DNA of 64,000 nt, from assembly GCF_016592155.1 (NCBI RefSeq), contig NZ_AP024237.1, positions 3,782,001-3,846,000 on the forward strand, read 5' to 3'. The DNA comes from Mycobacterium heckeshornense (GTDB taxonomy: Bacteria; Actinomycetota; Actinomycetes; Mycobacteriales; Mycobacteriaceae). The notes under the pieces were generated by a model that saw only the letters and a program-made list of their open reading frames with translations, did not search any database and was not told the origin of the DNA. How positions within the stretch are numbered: position 1 is the first letter of the stretch; every line of letters starts with the position of its first letter. Below, one piece after another: positions 41,354 through 50,869 of this stretch. The position numbers and the translations under genes are program-made.

Positions 41354-42862
41354 CTAGGGCAGCACCGGCGCCGGCTCGGGCTCGGGGCTGGCCTCGCCCC
41401 TCGGCGGCCGATTAGCCAGCACCGAGTGCCGTCGGCCATAGCCGGCGTAGATCGCGACGCCGACGACCATCCAGACCCCGAACCGGATCCAGGTCAGGCC
41501 GGTGAGGTTGAGCATCAGCCACAGGCATGCGCACACCGACATGATCGGCAGTAGCGGCGCCCACGGGACGCGGAATCCCCGGTGCAGCTCGGGGCGGGTC
41601 CGGCGCAGCACCACGATTCCGGCCGAGACCAGCACGAACGCGAACAACGTTCCAACGTTGACCATCTCCTCGAGCTTGGCCATCGGGAACACCGAGGCCG
41701 CAACCGCAATCAGCAGCGCCACCAGCACGGTGATACGGACCGGCGTGCCGCGTGCGCCGGTGGTTGCCAGCTGCCGCGGCAACAATCCGTCCCGGGACAT
41801 CGCGAACAACACCCGGCACTGGCCGAGCATGAGCACCATCACCACGGTGGTCAGTCCGGCCAACGCCCCCACCGAGATGACCCGGGACGCCCAGTGCACG
41901 CCGTTGGCCGCGAAGGCCGTGGCCAGGTTCGCGTGACGGCCGGTCGGGGCGTCCTGCAGTTGGGTGTATCGGACCATCCCCGACAGCACCACAGAGACCG
42001 CGACGTAGAGCACGGTGACGATGGCCAGCGTGGCCAGGATCCCGCGTGGAATGTCGCGGTGCGGGTGTTTGGTCTCCTCGGCCATGGTTGCCACGATGTC
42101 GAACCCGATGAACGCGAAGAACACAATCGAGGCGCCGGCCAACACGCCATACCACCCGTAGTGGCTGGTTTGCGCGCCGGTCAGCAGCGACAACACCGAC
42201 TGGTCGACGCCGGTGCCGCCATGCTCGGATTCGGGCGGGGGGATAAACGGCGAGTAGTTCGCGGCCTTGATGTAGAACGCACCGACGATCACCACCAACA
42301 ACACCACCGCGATCTTGATCGCGGTGACGACGGCGGAAAAGTGCGCCGACAACTTGGTGCCCAGTGCGAGCAGCGTCGCCACCAATCCGACGATCAGCAG
42401 CGCTCCCCAGTCGAGACTGTAGGCGCCCACGTTGGTTGTCTGCCCGGCAAAGCCGAACACGGTCCCGAAATAGCTTGACCAGCCCTTGGCCACCACGGCC
42501 GCGCCGATCGCCAACTCCAGGACCAAGTTCCAGCCGATAATCCACGCCAAAAATTCACCGAAGGTGGCGTAGGAGAAGGTATACGCGCTGCCGGCCACCG
42601 GCAGCATCGAGGCGAATTCGGCATAGCACAACGCGGCCAGCCCGCAGGTGGCCGCCGCGATCAGAAACGACAGCCAGATCGCCGGGCCGGTGATGTCGCC
42701 GGCGGTCGACGCGGTGACGGTGAAGATGCCCGCCCCGATCACCACCGACACGCCGAACACCACGAGATCCCACCAGGACAGACTTTTGCGCAGCTGGGTT
42801 GTCGGCTCGTCGGTGTCGGCGATCGACTGCTCGACTGACTTGGTACGCCATCGACCGGCCAT
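41354..42862 (-). CDS. Cationic amino-acid permease (APC superfamily, Rv3253c-like)
   Basis: A 502-residue transporter with about 12-14 hydrophobic segments. The family motif FGVSVVIGAGIFTVTA is in the first helix, with FIGFDIVATMAEETKHPHRDIP in the centre. It resembles the CAT-type permeases for arginine, lysine or ornithine, but the substrate is not readable. ATG 42862; divergent from the FAD gene with a 31-bp gap. Confidence 0.88.
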   Translation of the reverse strand: MAGRWRTKSVEQSIADTDEPTTQLRKSLSWWDLVVFGVSVVIGAGIFTVTASTAGDITGPAIWLSFLIAAATCGLAALCYAEFASMLPVAGSAYTFSYATFGEFLAWIIGWNLVLELAIGAAVVAKGWSSYFGTVFGFAGQTTNVGAYSLDWGALLIVGLVATLLALGTKLSAHFSAVVTAIKIAVVLLVVIVGAFYIKAANYSPFIPPPESEHGGTGVDQSVLSLLTGAQTSHYGWYGVLAGASIVFFAFIGFDIVATMAEETKHPHRDIPRGILATLAIVTVLYVAVSVVLSGMVRYTQLQDAPTGRHANLATAFAANGVHWASRVISVGALAGLTTVVMVLMLGQCRVLFAMSRDGLLPRQLATTGARGTPVRITVLVALLIAVAASVFPMAKLEEMVNVGTLFAFVLVSAGIVVLRRTRPELHRGFRVPWAPLLPIMSVCACLWLMLNLTGLTWIRFGVWMVVGVAIYAGYGRRHSVLANRPPRGEASPEPEPAPVLP

Positions 42863-42893
42863 GCACCGCGACAGTACCGACTAGTCTCCGAGG

Positions 42894-44297
42894 ATGCGCG
42901 GCGAAAGCACACGCGGACACGCTGTCGTCATCGGGGCCAGTATCGCGGGGCTGTCGGCCGCGCGAGTGCTCTCGGATTTCTACCACCGGGTGACGGTGTT
43001 CGAACGCGACAATCTGCCATCCGGCCCGGCCAACCGCACCGCGGTCCCTCAGGGCCGGCACCTGCACCTGCTGATGGCCCGCGGCGCCCGGGAATTCGAG
43101 GACTTATTTCCCGGTCTGCTCGCGGACATGGTCGCCGCGGGCGTGCCCATGCTGGAGAACCGCCCGGATTGCATCTACTTCGGCGCAGCCGGCCACGTAC
43201 TGGGGACCGGGCACACCCTGCGTAGGGAGTTCACCGCCTACGTGCCCAGCCGGCCGCATTTGGAGTGGCAGATCCGGCGCCGGGTCAGCGGCATCAGCAA
43301 CGTCGAGATCCAGCGGCGCCCGGTCGCGCAGCCGCGTTTCGACACCGCCGCGCAGCGGGTGACCGGGGTGCTGCTGGATTCGGCGGGCGAACCCGAGTTC
43401 GTCGCCGCTGATCTGGTCGTCGACGCCACCGGCCGGGGCAGCCGACTACCCGTGTGGCTGCGGCAGTGGGGTTTCCCGCCGCCGCGCGAGGACGTCGTCG
43501 ACGTCGGCATCGGCTACTCGTCGCACCAGTTCCGTATGCCGGAGGGCGTGATCCGGGAAAAGGTGATCGTCGCGGGCGCGTCTCGGAACCAGCCGCTGGG
43601 ACTGGGCATGTTGGCCTACGAGGACGGCACTTGGGTTCTCACCACCTTCGGCGTCGCCAAAGTTGAACCACCGCAGAGCTTTTCTGAGATGTTGGTGCTC
43701 GCAGAGAAGCTGCTGCCGGCGCACTTTACCGCTGCACTTGAGCGGGCCGAGCCGATCGGGGAGGTGGCGTCGCATCGCTTCCCCACCAGCAGATGGCGCC
43801 GCTACGACAAGCTGGACCGTTTCCCGGCGGGGATCGTACCGCTGGGGGACGCGGTGGCCAGCTTCGATCCGACGTTCGGCCAGGGCATGACGATGACGTC
43901 GCTGCAGGCCGGTCATCTACGGCGGGCGTTGCGGTCCCCTACCCGCAAGCTGGCTCACCAACTCAACCGCGCCACCGCCAAGACGACCTACCCGGTGTGG
44001 CTGATGAACGCGATCGGTGATCTCACGTTCCACCACGCCAGCGGCCACGCCCCGTGGTGGTATCGCCCGGTGGGTGAGCTGTTCGACCAGTTCCTCGGCG
44101 CCGCGGAGACCGATCCTGTTCTCGCCGAATGGTTTTTGCGCCGGTTTTCGCTGCTGGACAGCCTCTACATGGTGCCGTCGCCGACGCTGATCGCTCGCGC
44201 CATCGGTCACAACATGCGGCTGTGGCTGGCCGAGCGCCGGCAGCTCTGGCGCGAGCGCTACCGGGGAAGCGCGCGATCCAGGTCAGGCTCGAGGTAA
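42894..44297 (+). CDS. FAD-dependent oxidoreductase (Rv3254-like)
   Basis: A 467-residue flavoprotein of the p-hydroxybenzoate hydroxylase fold. The dinucleotide motif is VVIGASIAGLSAARVL at about 11-26 with E37 after it. The second FAD motif is GIVPLGDAVASFDPTFGQGM near 325. The substrate is unknown. Its 3' end overlaps the convergent CDF gene by 40 bp. Confidence 0.85.
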   Translation: MRGESTRGHAVVIGASIAGLSAARVLSDFYHRVTVFERDNLPSGPANRTAVPQGRHLHLLMARGAREFEDLFPGLLADMVAAGVPMLENRPDCIYFGAAGHVLGTGHTLRREFTAYVPSRPHLEWQIRRRVSGISNVEIQRRPVAQPRFDTAAQRVTGVLLDSAGEPEFVAADLVVDATGRGSRLPVWLRQWGFPPPREDVVDVGIGYSSHQFRMPEGVIREKVIVAGASRNQPLGLGMLAYEDGTWVLTTFGVAKVEPPQSFSEMLVLAEKLLPAHFTAALERAEPIGEVASHRFPTSRWRRYDKLDRFPAGIVPLGDAVASFDPTFGQGMTMTSLQAGHLRRALRSPTRKLAHQLNRATAKTTYPVWLMNAIGDLTFHHASGHAPWWYRPVGELFDQFLGAAETDPVLAEWFLRRFSLLDSLYMVPSPTLIARAIGHNMRLWLAERRQLWRERYRGSARSRSGSR

Positions 44298-45178
44298 ATT
44301 ACCCGCGCGGCCGGCACCGCGGCGCGCACGTTGGCCTCCGCGGCGTCGATGGTGGCGGCAATCGTGGCCAGCTGGACCTGTGGGGCCACCGCGATCTTGG
44401 CGGCCACCAGCATCTCCTCCGGGCCAAGGTACTGGGTGCGCAGGTGGATTAACCGCTCAACATGCTCGGTGGATTCCAGCGCCGCTCGGATGGCCTGAGT
44501 CTGGGCACTGGTGGCGCCCTCGCCGATCAGCAGGCTGTGCATCTCGACCATCAGCACGATCGCGATCAGGCCGAGCAGCACGCCGATGCCCAGCGTGCCG
44601 ATGCCGTCCCACACCGGGTCACCAGTGGTGGCGGTGAGCCCGACCCCGGCCAGTGCGAACACCAAGCCGATGAGCGCGCCGGTGTCTTCCAGCAGCACCA
44701 CGGGCAGCTCGGGGTTGCGCGAAGTACGGATGAACCGCCACCAGCTGCTGTTGCCTTTCAGCGGCCGAGACTCGACCATCGCCGTACGAAAGCTGAAGGC
44801 TTCCAAGACGATTGCCACCGACAGGATGACTAAAGCCACCGCTGGCGAGCTGAGCTCTGCCGGATGGGTGATCTTGTGGTAGCCGTCGTAGAGAGCAAAC
44901 ACCGACCCGAGCGTGAACAGGACGAGGGCCACGACAAACGACCAGAAGTAGCGGCTGCGGCCGTAGCCGAACGGGTGCAATGCGTCGGCCTGTTTGCGGG
45001 CTGCGCGCTGGCCGAGCAGCAGGAGAGCCTGGTTCGAGGTATCGGCCACCGAGTGCACCGACTCGGCCAGCATCGACGAACTGCCCGTGACCAGGAAGCC
45101 GACGAACTTCGCCGCGGCGATGCCCACGTTGGCGGCCAAGGCTGCCAGGATCGCGCGGACGCTGCTGGTTGACGTCAC
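44258..45178 (-). CDS. Cation diffusion facilitator (CDF) metal transporter
   Basis: A 306-residue CDF protein with about six transmembrane segments. The metal-site pattern of helix 2 is AESVHSVADT (HxxxD) and HPFGYGRSRYFW follows, as in the family. A C-terminal cytoplasmic domain starts near 220. GTG 45178 overlaps the manA stop by four bases. Zn2+ or Mn2+ export is likely. I do not recall this gene at this place in M. tuberculosis. Confidence 0.87.
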   Translation of the reverse strand: MTSTSSVRAILAALAANVGIAAAKFVGFLVTGSSSMLAESVHSVADTSNQALLLLGQRAARKQADALHPFGYGRSRYFWSFVVALVLFTLGSVFALYDGYHKITHPAELSSPAVALVILSVAIVLEAFSFRTAMVESRPLKGNSSWWRFIRTSRNPELPVVLLEDTGALIGLVFALAGVGLTATTGDPVWDGIGTLGIGVLLGLIAIVLMVEMHSLLIGEGATSAQTQAIRAALESTEHVERLIHLRTQYLGPEEMLVAAKIAVAPQVQLATIAATIDAAEANVRAAVPAARVIYLEPDLDRALPR

Positions 45179-46401
45179 AGACCCACGGTGGCCCGAAACA
45201 GCTTGCTGGGCTCGCGCGCGACCAGCCGGATCGGCCCGTCGTCGGCGGCCACCCATGCCGCCATGCCCCGGTTGAGCGTCAGTGCCCGGGATTTGCCGTG
45301 GATGGCCGTCGCCCCTTCGGTGCACAGCAGGATCTGCGGTCCGTCGTGACGTGACGGCGCGTCGACCTCGTGGCCGAGGTGTTCGTCGGCGAGAGTCAGC
45401 ACCGACACCGCGAACTCGGCTGCCGGGGTGTCGTAGATGAGCTCAAGTCCGTCCCGATGCACCGGCGGCCGCAGCTGCGCCTCGGTGGTCGGGGTGAAGT
45501 CGAGCACCCGCAGCAACTCCGGTACGTCGACGTGCTTGGGCGTCAGCCCTCCCCGTAAAACGTTGTCGGAGTTGGCCATCACCTCGACCGCGACACCACG
45601 CAGATACGTGTGCAGATTGCCGGCCGGCAAGAAGATCGCCTCTCCAGGAGCAAGGCTGATCCGGTTGAGCAGCAAGGCCGCCAGGACCCCAGCGTCGCCG
45701 GGATACTGCTCGCCGAGCTCCAGCACAGTCTTGGCCTCAGCAGCGAATTCCGTTGCGCCGGAGGTGACATAGTGAATCGCGCCCTCGAGGACGGCCGGTA
45801 TCAACACGTCGATGTCGGGCTGCGGAGCGGTGATCCAGGTCGTGAACAACGCCCGCAGGCCGTCAGCGTCGGATTGGTCGTTGAGCAACTCGATGTAGGG
45901 GTCGAGGTCTGAGACCGCCAACGCCCGCAACAACTCGACGGTGCGGCCCGCCGGACGGAACCCAGCCAGCGCTTCGAACGGCTGCAACGCCACCAGCAGC
46001 TCGGGTTTGTGACGGTTGTCGCGGTAGTTGCGGATCGGTGAGGAAACCGGGATCCCGAGCCGCTCCTCGCGGAGGTAGCCTTCGATCGCCTGCTCAGCAC
46101 TCGGATGGGCTTGCAGCGACAGCGGCTCGTCGGCGGCCAGCACCTTGACCAGGAACGGCAGTACGTCGCCGAACCTGGTGCGCGCCGACGACCCCAGTTG
46201 TCCCTCGGGGTCGGCGATCAGCGCATCGAGCAGCGAGATCTCACCGTCGTCGGTCTCCAGCCAAGCCGGGTCACCTGGATGCGCGCCGAGCCAGAGTTCG
46301 GCCTCTGGGTGGGCAGCCGGCACCGGCCGCCCAGTGAATTCGGCGATCGCGGTCCGCGATCCCCACGCGTACGTCCGTATCGCCCCGCGTAGCAATTCCA
46401 C
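45175..46401 (-). CDS. manA: Mannose-6-phosphate isomerase
   Basis: A 408-residue type I phosphomannose isomerase linking fructose-6-P and mannose-6-P. Zinc-site and active-site landmarks are LSLQAHPSAEQA, HKPELLVAL and YLRGVAVEVMANSDNVLRGG. It supplies mannose for lipoarabinomannan and mannosylated proteins. The start is ATG 46401. It is cotranscribed with the SIS and pmmA genes. Confidence 0.93.
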   Translation of the reverse strand: MELLRGAIRTYAWGSRTAIAEFTGRPVPAAHPEAELWLGAHPGDPAWLETDDGEISLLDALIADPEGQLGSSARTRFGDVLPFLVKVLAADEPLSLQAHPSAEQAIEGYLREERLGIPVSSPIRNYRDNRHKPELLVALQPFEALAGFRPAGRTVELLRALAVSDLDPYIELLNDQSDADGLRALFTTWITAPQPDIDVLIPAVLEGAIHYVTSGATEFAAEAKTVLELGEQYPGDAGVLAALLLNRISLAPGEAIFLPAGNLHTYLRGVAVEVMANSDNVLRGGLTPKHVDVPELLRVLDFTPTTEAQLRPPVHRDGLELIYDTPAAEFAVSVLTLADEHLGHEVDAPSRHDGPQILLCTEGATAIHGKSRALTLNRGMAAWVAADDGPIRLVAREPSKLFRATVGL

Positions 46402-46408
46402 TGTCTAT

Positions 46409-47479
46409 TTATCCCCGCACCAGTCGCAGATAAACCGCGGCCATCTCCAACCGGACGGCCAATATTGCCAGCTGCTGTTCGGTACCGAGGCCCGCCACCG
46501 CTTCGGTGGAAGCATCGGACAGATCCGGGACATCCTCGGCGGTGACGATATCGACGTCAAGCCCGCTGACCCGGGCGACCACCACAGTGCGCTCGGCGGC
46601 CAGGGTCAGCGCCAACACCCGCGGCCGTTCGGGCCGGGGCCCGTCAATCTGTTCGTCGTGGAAAAGAGCGTCGGCCGCATCGCCGAACCCGGCCCGTAGC
46701 GCCACGACCGCGTCCGCCAGCCCGGTGGCGGCGACCACCTGGTGGGCGATCCGCAGCAGAACCGAACCCCCGTGCCGGGCCAGGGCCAGGGTGGCAGCGC
46801 AGTCACCGGCCAGCACGACACGACGACCTGACATGCGCTCGGCCAGCGCCTTAGCCGGATTGGTGAATAGTTCGCGCCCCGCGCTGTTGCGCAGCGCTTC
46901 GCTGTCGAGCTCGTCGGCCAGCCGCGCCAGGTCGACCCGCAGACCCGGGTCGACGCTGGCGAGCACGGCCAGCCCGGCGGCCAGATACCGACACACCACG
47001 AACTCGTCGGGCACCGGCAACCGCGGTTCCAGCACCGCGACCCGCCCCGCGGTTGTATCACGCAGCGGGCCCTCGTAGGGCGCCACGACGACCACCCGCG
47101 CGCCCCGGCGCACCCCGGTCGCCGCGGCCCCCACCAGTGCGGGATCGCCCGGGTCGTCGCCGGCCACGACCAGCACGTCCAGCGCGCCGATCCATGGCGG
47201 CGCCCCGGCGGTAACGACAATCGGCTCGCCCGACGAACCGCCGACCGCCGCGGCCAGCATCGCGCCGGCGCTCGCGGCGGTACCGCGGCCGGCTACCCAG
47301 ACCAGGGTGCGGGGACGATCGCCCCCGCGGATCGAGTCCAGCGCTCCTTCGTCGAATGCGGCCGCGGTGGCGCGCACCTGCGCGCCCGCCATCGATGCGG
47401 CCCGCAATAGACCCTCCCGGTCGGCGGCGATCAGGGCTTCGGTGTCATCGATATCGATCGCGGCGCCGATCGCGTTCAC
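46409..47479 (-). CDS. SIS-domain protein, phosphomannose-isomerase-like (Rv3256c)
   Basis: A 356-residue protein with two SIS-type sugar-binding regions. VWVAGRGTAASAGAML lies in the first; VVLAGDCAATLALARHGGS in the second. It resembles the bifunctional phosphoglucose/phosphomannose isomerase family. Start GTG 47479 overlaps the pmmA stop by 4 bp. It sits between manA and pmmA, so a role in mannose metabolism is likely but unproved. Confidence 0.83.
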   Translation of the reverse strand: MNAIGAAIDIDDTEALIAADREGLLRAASMAGAQVRATAAAFDEGALDSIRGGDRPRTLVWVAGRGTAASAGAMLAAAVGGSSGEPIVVTAGAPPWIGALDVLVVAGDDPGDPALVGAAATGVRRGARVVVVAPYEGPLRDTTAGRVAVLEPRLPVPDEFVVCRYLAAGLAVLASVDPGLRVDLARLADELDSEALRNSAGRELFTNPAKALAERMSGRRVVLAGDCAATLALARHGGSVLLRIAHQVVAATGLADAVVALRAGFGDAADALFHDEQIDGPRPERPRVLALTLAAERTVVVARVSGLDVDIVTAEDVPDLSDASTEAVAGLGTEQQLAILAVRLEMAAVYLRLVRG

Positions 47480-48882
47480 GTCACGGCCTCCGGCTGACCC
47501 GCGAATTGCGCGATCTCGTCGGTGATCTGCGCGACCACCGCCTCGACGTCTTCGGCGCAGCGGCCCTCGACGTTGAGCCGAAGCAGTGGCTCGGTGTTGG
47601 AGCTGCGCAGGTTGAACCAGCTGCCGTTGCCCAGGTCCACCGTCACCCCGTCCAGGTGATCGATGGAGTGGATCCGGGTGCCGAACGACTTCAGCACAGC
47701 CTCGGTTGCCGACGCCGCATCGGCTGAACCTTTTAGGGTGAAGTTGATCTCGCCGGAGGATGCGTAGCGTTGGTAGTCAGCGGTGAGCTCCGACAGTGGC
47801 CGCTGTTGTTCGCCAAGTGCGGCAAGGACATACAGCGCGGCCAGCATCCCCGAGTCGGCACCCCAAAAATCGCGGAAGTAGTAATGCGCCGAGTGTTCGC
47901 CGCCAAAAATGGCCCCGGTGTCGGCCATCAGCGCCTTGATGTAGGAGTGTCCCACGCGGGAGCGCACCGGCGTGCCGCCGCGTTCGATCACCAATTCCGG
48001 CACCGCACGCGAGGTGATCAGGTTATAAATCACGGTTGCGCCGATTTCCCGGTCGAGTTCACGCGCGGCTACCAACGCGGTCACCGTCGACGGCGACACC
48101 GGCCGGCCGCGCTCGTCGACCACGAAGCAGCGGTCGGCGTCGCCGTCGAAGGCCAGCCCTATATCAGCACCCTCGGCAACGACAAACTGTTGCAGGTCGA
48201 CCAGGTTAGCCGGGTCCAGCGGGTTAGCCTCATGATGGGGAAAGGAACCGTCGAGCTCGAAATACAGTGGCAGCAGCGTGATTGAATTGACCGGACCCAA
48301 CACGGCCGGCGCGGTGTGGCCGGCCATGCCGTTGCTGGCGTCCACCGCCACCCGCAGTGGACGCAGGTCTGACAAGTTGACCAGCGAGCGCAGGAAGGCG
48401 CCGTAGTCGGCTAGCACATCACGATCGGTGATGCTGCCCAGTGGTCCGTCGTAGCCGGGAACACCGGCGATGAGTTCGTCGCGGATGGTGGCCAGCCCGG
48501 TGTCCGCGCCAACCGGCTTGGCACCCGCGCGGCACATCTTGATGCCGTTATAGGCCGCCGGGTTGTGGCTGGCGGTGAACATTGCGCCGGGACAGTCGAG
48601 CATGCCGGACGCGAAATAGAGCTGGTCGGTCGAGGACAAGCCGATGCGGACCACGTCAAGACCCTGACCGGTCACGCCGGCGGCAAAGGCAGCCGCCAGT
48701 GGCGGCGAACTTTCGCGCATGTCGCGGCCGATCACGACTCGGTGGGCCCCTTCGGCACGCATCAACCTCGCGAAAGCCGCGCCGACGTCGACGGCGAGGG
48801 ACTCGTCGATTTCGTCCCCCACCAACCCACGCACGTCGTACGCCTTGATCACACGATGGACAGCCGCGGCGGGCCGAGACAT
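47476..48882 (-). CDS. pmmA: Phosphomannomutase (ManB/PmmA)
   Basis: A 468-residue alpha-D-phosphohexomutase turning mannose-6-P into mannose-1-P. The phosphoserine loop is GAMFTASHNPAAYNG, the metal loop DGDADRCF and the sugar loop GGEHSAHYYF. ATG 48882 (MSRPAAAVHRVIKAYDVRG) fits the family length. It corresponds to Rv3257c and feeds GDP-mannose synthesis with manB at 53804-54877. Confidence 0.93.
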   Translation of the reverse strand: MSRPAAAVHRVIKAYDVRGLVGDEIDESLAVDVGAAFARLMRAEGAHRVVIGRDMRESSPPLAAAFAAGVTGQGLDVVRIGLSSTDQLYFASGMLDCPGAMFTASHNPAAYNGIKMCRAGAKPVGADTGLATIRDELIAGVPGYDGPLGSITDRDVLADYGAFLRSLVNLSDLRPLRVAVDASNGMAGHTAPAVLGPVNSITLLPLYFELDGSFPHHEANPLDPANLVDLQQFVVAEGADIGLAFDGDADRCFVVDERGRPVSPSTVTALVAARELDREIGATVIYNLITSRAVPELVIERGGTPVRSRVGHSYIKALMADTGAIFGGEHSAHYYFRDFWGADSGMLAALYVLAALGEQQRPLSELTADYQRYASSGEINFTLKGSADAASATEAVLKSFGTRIHSIDHLDGVTVDLGNGSWFNLRSSNTEPLLRLNVEGRCAEDVEAVVAQITDEIAQFAGQPEAVT

Positions 48883-48971
48883 GACAGGGCTCCTGACGAA
48901 GGGACTCTTGGTCGCCAGCCTAACCATTGCGGTCGGCCTCGCTGTAGGTACGCTAGCGCGCCCGTCGCCGC

Positions 48972-49418
48972 CTAGTCCCCCGGTTCGCTCGGCGGGTCAG
49001 GCAACACGCGCAGATGCCCGCGACGCCGTCCGGTTCCGCCGGGTTGATGCGCTGGGGAAGCCAGCGCACCGGTGCCCGGGACGCTGGCCGGTGCCCCGGA
49101 TGAGGCGCCGCCAGGATCGCAGAAGCCGTTGACCGGCGGGCGATTCACCAGCCCGCCGCGGCCTTCGCGCACCGCGTCAGCGAGGGCCACCAGGTCGTCC
49201 TCATCCGGGTTCGGCAAAGGGCCGGGGTGACGAACAAGTTCCCACCCGCGCGGCGCGGTGATCCGGCCGGCATGGCCGACGCAAAGATCCCATGAGTGCG
49301 GCTCTCGTGCCGTGGCCAGCGGACCGATCACCGCCGTCGAATCCGAGTAGACGAACGTCAACGTCGCCACCGCGTGGTGCGGACACCCGGGCCGGCAACA
49401 GCGACGCGGAGCATTCAC
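48972..49418 (-). CDS. DUF3499 family protein (Rv3258c-like)
   Basis: A 148-residue protein with N-terminal Cys-rich sequence RRCCRPGCPHHAVATLTF and SWDLCVGHAGRITAPRGWE, suggesting a small zinc-binding fold. The C-terminus is Pro/Gly-rich and variable. GTG 49418 (VNAPRRCCRPGCP) matches the family start. Function is unknown. It is conserved next to pmmA and the zincin-like gene in mycobacteria. Confidence 0.87.
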   Translation of the reverse strand: MNAPRRCCRPGCPHHAVATLTFVYSDSTAVIGPLATAREPHSWDLCVGHAGRITAPRGWELVRHPGPLPNPDEDDLVALADAVREGRGGLVNRPPVNGFCDPGGASSGAPASVPGTGALASPAHQPGGTGRRRGHLRVLPDPPSEPGD

Positions 49419-49507
49419 GGTCGAGAGGCTATCGTGCGCAAACGACGCCGCGGGGCCGGACACGCGCATTGGGCTGGGCCGCGATGTGCAACCGTTACCA
49501 TCGGCGC

Positions 49508-50002
49508 GTGAGCGATTCTCGCGGCTCTCGGCGAGGCGGTCGGTCTGCCCGACGCTCGGCAGCGCGGCGAGGACGCGAGATGCGTGGGCCGCTGCTGCCG
49601 CCGACGGTGCCAGGCTGGCGCAGCCGGGCCGAGCGGTTCGACATGGCGGTGCTGGAGGCCTATGAGCCCATCGAGCGCCGCTGGCAGGATCGGGTTTCGG
49701 GGCTTGACGTGGCGGTTGACGAGATCCCGCGCATGTGTCCCAAGGATCCTGACAGCGTGCAGTGGCCGCCTGAGGTCGTCGCCGACGGACCGATCGCGCT
49801 GGCGCGGTTGATCCCCGCCGGTGTCGATGTCCGCGGCAACACCACACGTGCACGAATTGTTTTGTTCCGCAAGCCGATCGAGCGACGCGCGAAAGACACC
49901 ATCGAACTTGGCGAATTGCTGCATGAGATTCTGGTGGCTCAGGTGGCGACGTATCTGGACGTCGACCCCTCGGTCATCGACCCCACGATCGACGACGACT
50001 GA
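49508..50002 (+). CDS. Zincin-like metallopeptidase-family protein (Rv3259-like)
   Basis: A 164-residue protein. The N-terminus is Arg-rich; the conserved part has VPGWRSRAERFDMAVLEAYE and a C-terminal LHEILVAQVATYLDVD. In the wider DUF1025 family this position holds a zinc-binding HExxH-type motif; here the second histidine position is not present, so catalysis is doubtful. GTG 49508 is chosen since earlier sequence overlaps the DUF3499 gene. It is convergent with whiB2. Confidence 0.75.
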   Translation: MSDSRGSRRGGRSARRSAARRGREMRGPLLPPTVPGWRSRAERFDMAVLEAYEPIERRWQDRVSGLDVAVDEIPRMCPKDPDSVQWPPEVVADGPIALARLIPAGVDVRGNTTRARIVLFRKPIERRAKDTIELGELLHEILVAQVATYLDVDPSVIDPTIDDD

Positions 50003-50026
50003 AACCCCTCGACTGGCCCGGCCGGG

Positions 50027-50386
50027 TCAGATGATGCCGCGCTTGAGGCGGCGGCGTTCCCGCTCGGACAAGCCACCCCAGATGCCAAAGCGCTCGTCGT
50101 GTGCCAGGGCGTACTCCAGGCACTCAGCGCGCACCTCACAGCCCAGGCAAATCTTTTTCGCCTCGCGAGTGGAGCCGCCCTTCTCGGGAAAGAACGCCTC
50201 GGGGTCGGTTTGCGCGCACAGCGCACGGTCTTGCCATTGGTCGCGGGTCACGGGCGCCAGCGGAAAAATGTTGGCCGCGTCGGAAACCAGACTCAAACGG
50301 GGCCGCCGCGCCGGACCCGTTGCCGCCGAGCCGGTATTGGTGTGCGGTGTCCCTCCCACTACGCCCCGCAGGTGCTCATAGGACAT
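50027..50386 (-). CDS. whiB2: WhiB2 (WhmD) iron-sulfur transcription factor
   Basis: A 119-residue WhiB protein. The 4Fe-4S ligands are C57, C80, C83 and C89 (CLGCEVRAEC); the turn GIWGG and basic tail RRRLKRGII follow. WhiB2/WhmD is essential for septation. The start ATG 50386 is backed by a strong GAGGAGG site just upstream, which supports the long form as in M. smegmatis WhmD rather than the 89-residue M. tuberculosis annotation. Confidence 0.94.
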   Translation of the reverse strand: MSYEHLRGVVGGTPHTNTGSAATGPARRPRLSLVSDAANIFPLAPVTRDQWQDRALCAQTDPEAFFPEKGGSTREAKKICLGCEVRAECLEYALAHDERFGIWGGLSERERRRLKRGII

Positions 50387-50644
50387 GCTCCGCCTCCTCA
50401 CCTGGATTCGCTGATCGTGAATGTCGCCACTGTTCTGGTGTGTTATGCGGCCTTCTCTTTTCGAACAAGTGATCGAATCTCGGTCTGCGACACCGCAACC
50501 GGCCGGCCAACCGGGAAATGACACTGATGTGATTACACACGGGTAACTTGCCGTGGTCAAGCGCTGGAACCAAATTCCATACCATGTCGTGACCAAATTT
50601 CAGCGGCATTGTGCCGATCTGCGCCCCGGCGTGTCGGACGGCAA

Positions 50645-50854
50645 CCCCGGTCCGCTGCGCAGACCGCATCGTCACCGGGCCCAACCCGACTGCCCGCCTC
50701 CTCCCCGGTCCGCTGCGCAGACCGCATCGTCACCGGGCCCAACCCGACTGCCCGCCTCCTCCCCGGTCCGCTGCGCAGACCGCATCGTCACCGGGCCCAA
50801 CCCGACTGCCCGCCTCCTCCCCGGTCCGCTGCGCAGACCGCATCGTCACCGGGC
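50645..50854. repeat. 58-bp tandem repeat (VNTR candidate), 3.6 copies, just before fbiA
   Basis: Units start at 50645, 50703, 50761 and 50819 (partial) and appear identical; each begins CCCCGGTCCGCTGCGCAGAC. The array ends 15 bp before the fbiA start codon. The 58-bp period is not a multiple of three, so it is not coding. The rest of the 483-bp whiB2-fbiA gap (50387-50644) shows no gene; the whiB2 promoter should lie there. Confidence 0.92.
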
Positions 50855-50869
50855 GTACTGTCGTGCGAT

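Noticed and set aside
48881..49132. Short plus-strand frame beginning MTGLLTKGLLVASLTIAVGL, signal-peptide-like
   Set aside because: The hydrophobic start is followed by unstructured Arg/Pro sequence antisense to the DUF3499 gene, and it begins on top of the pmmA start; support is too weak.
50645..50854. CRISPR array
   Set aside because: Units are contiguous identical 58-bp tandem repeats without variable spacers, and no cas genes are present.
50609..50869. Extended fbiA or overlapping frames through the 58-bp repeats
   Set aside because: The repeat period is not a multiple of three and the same repeats are open in several frames; the family start is GTG 50870.
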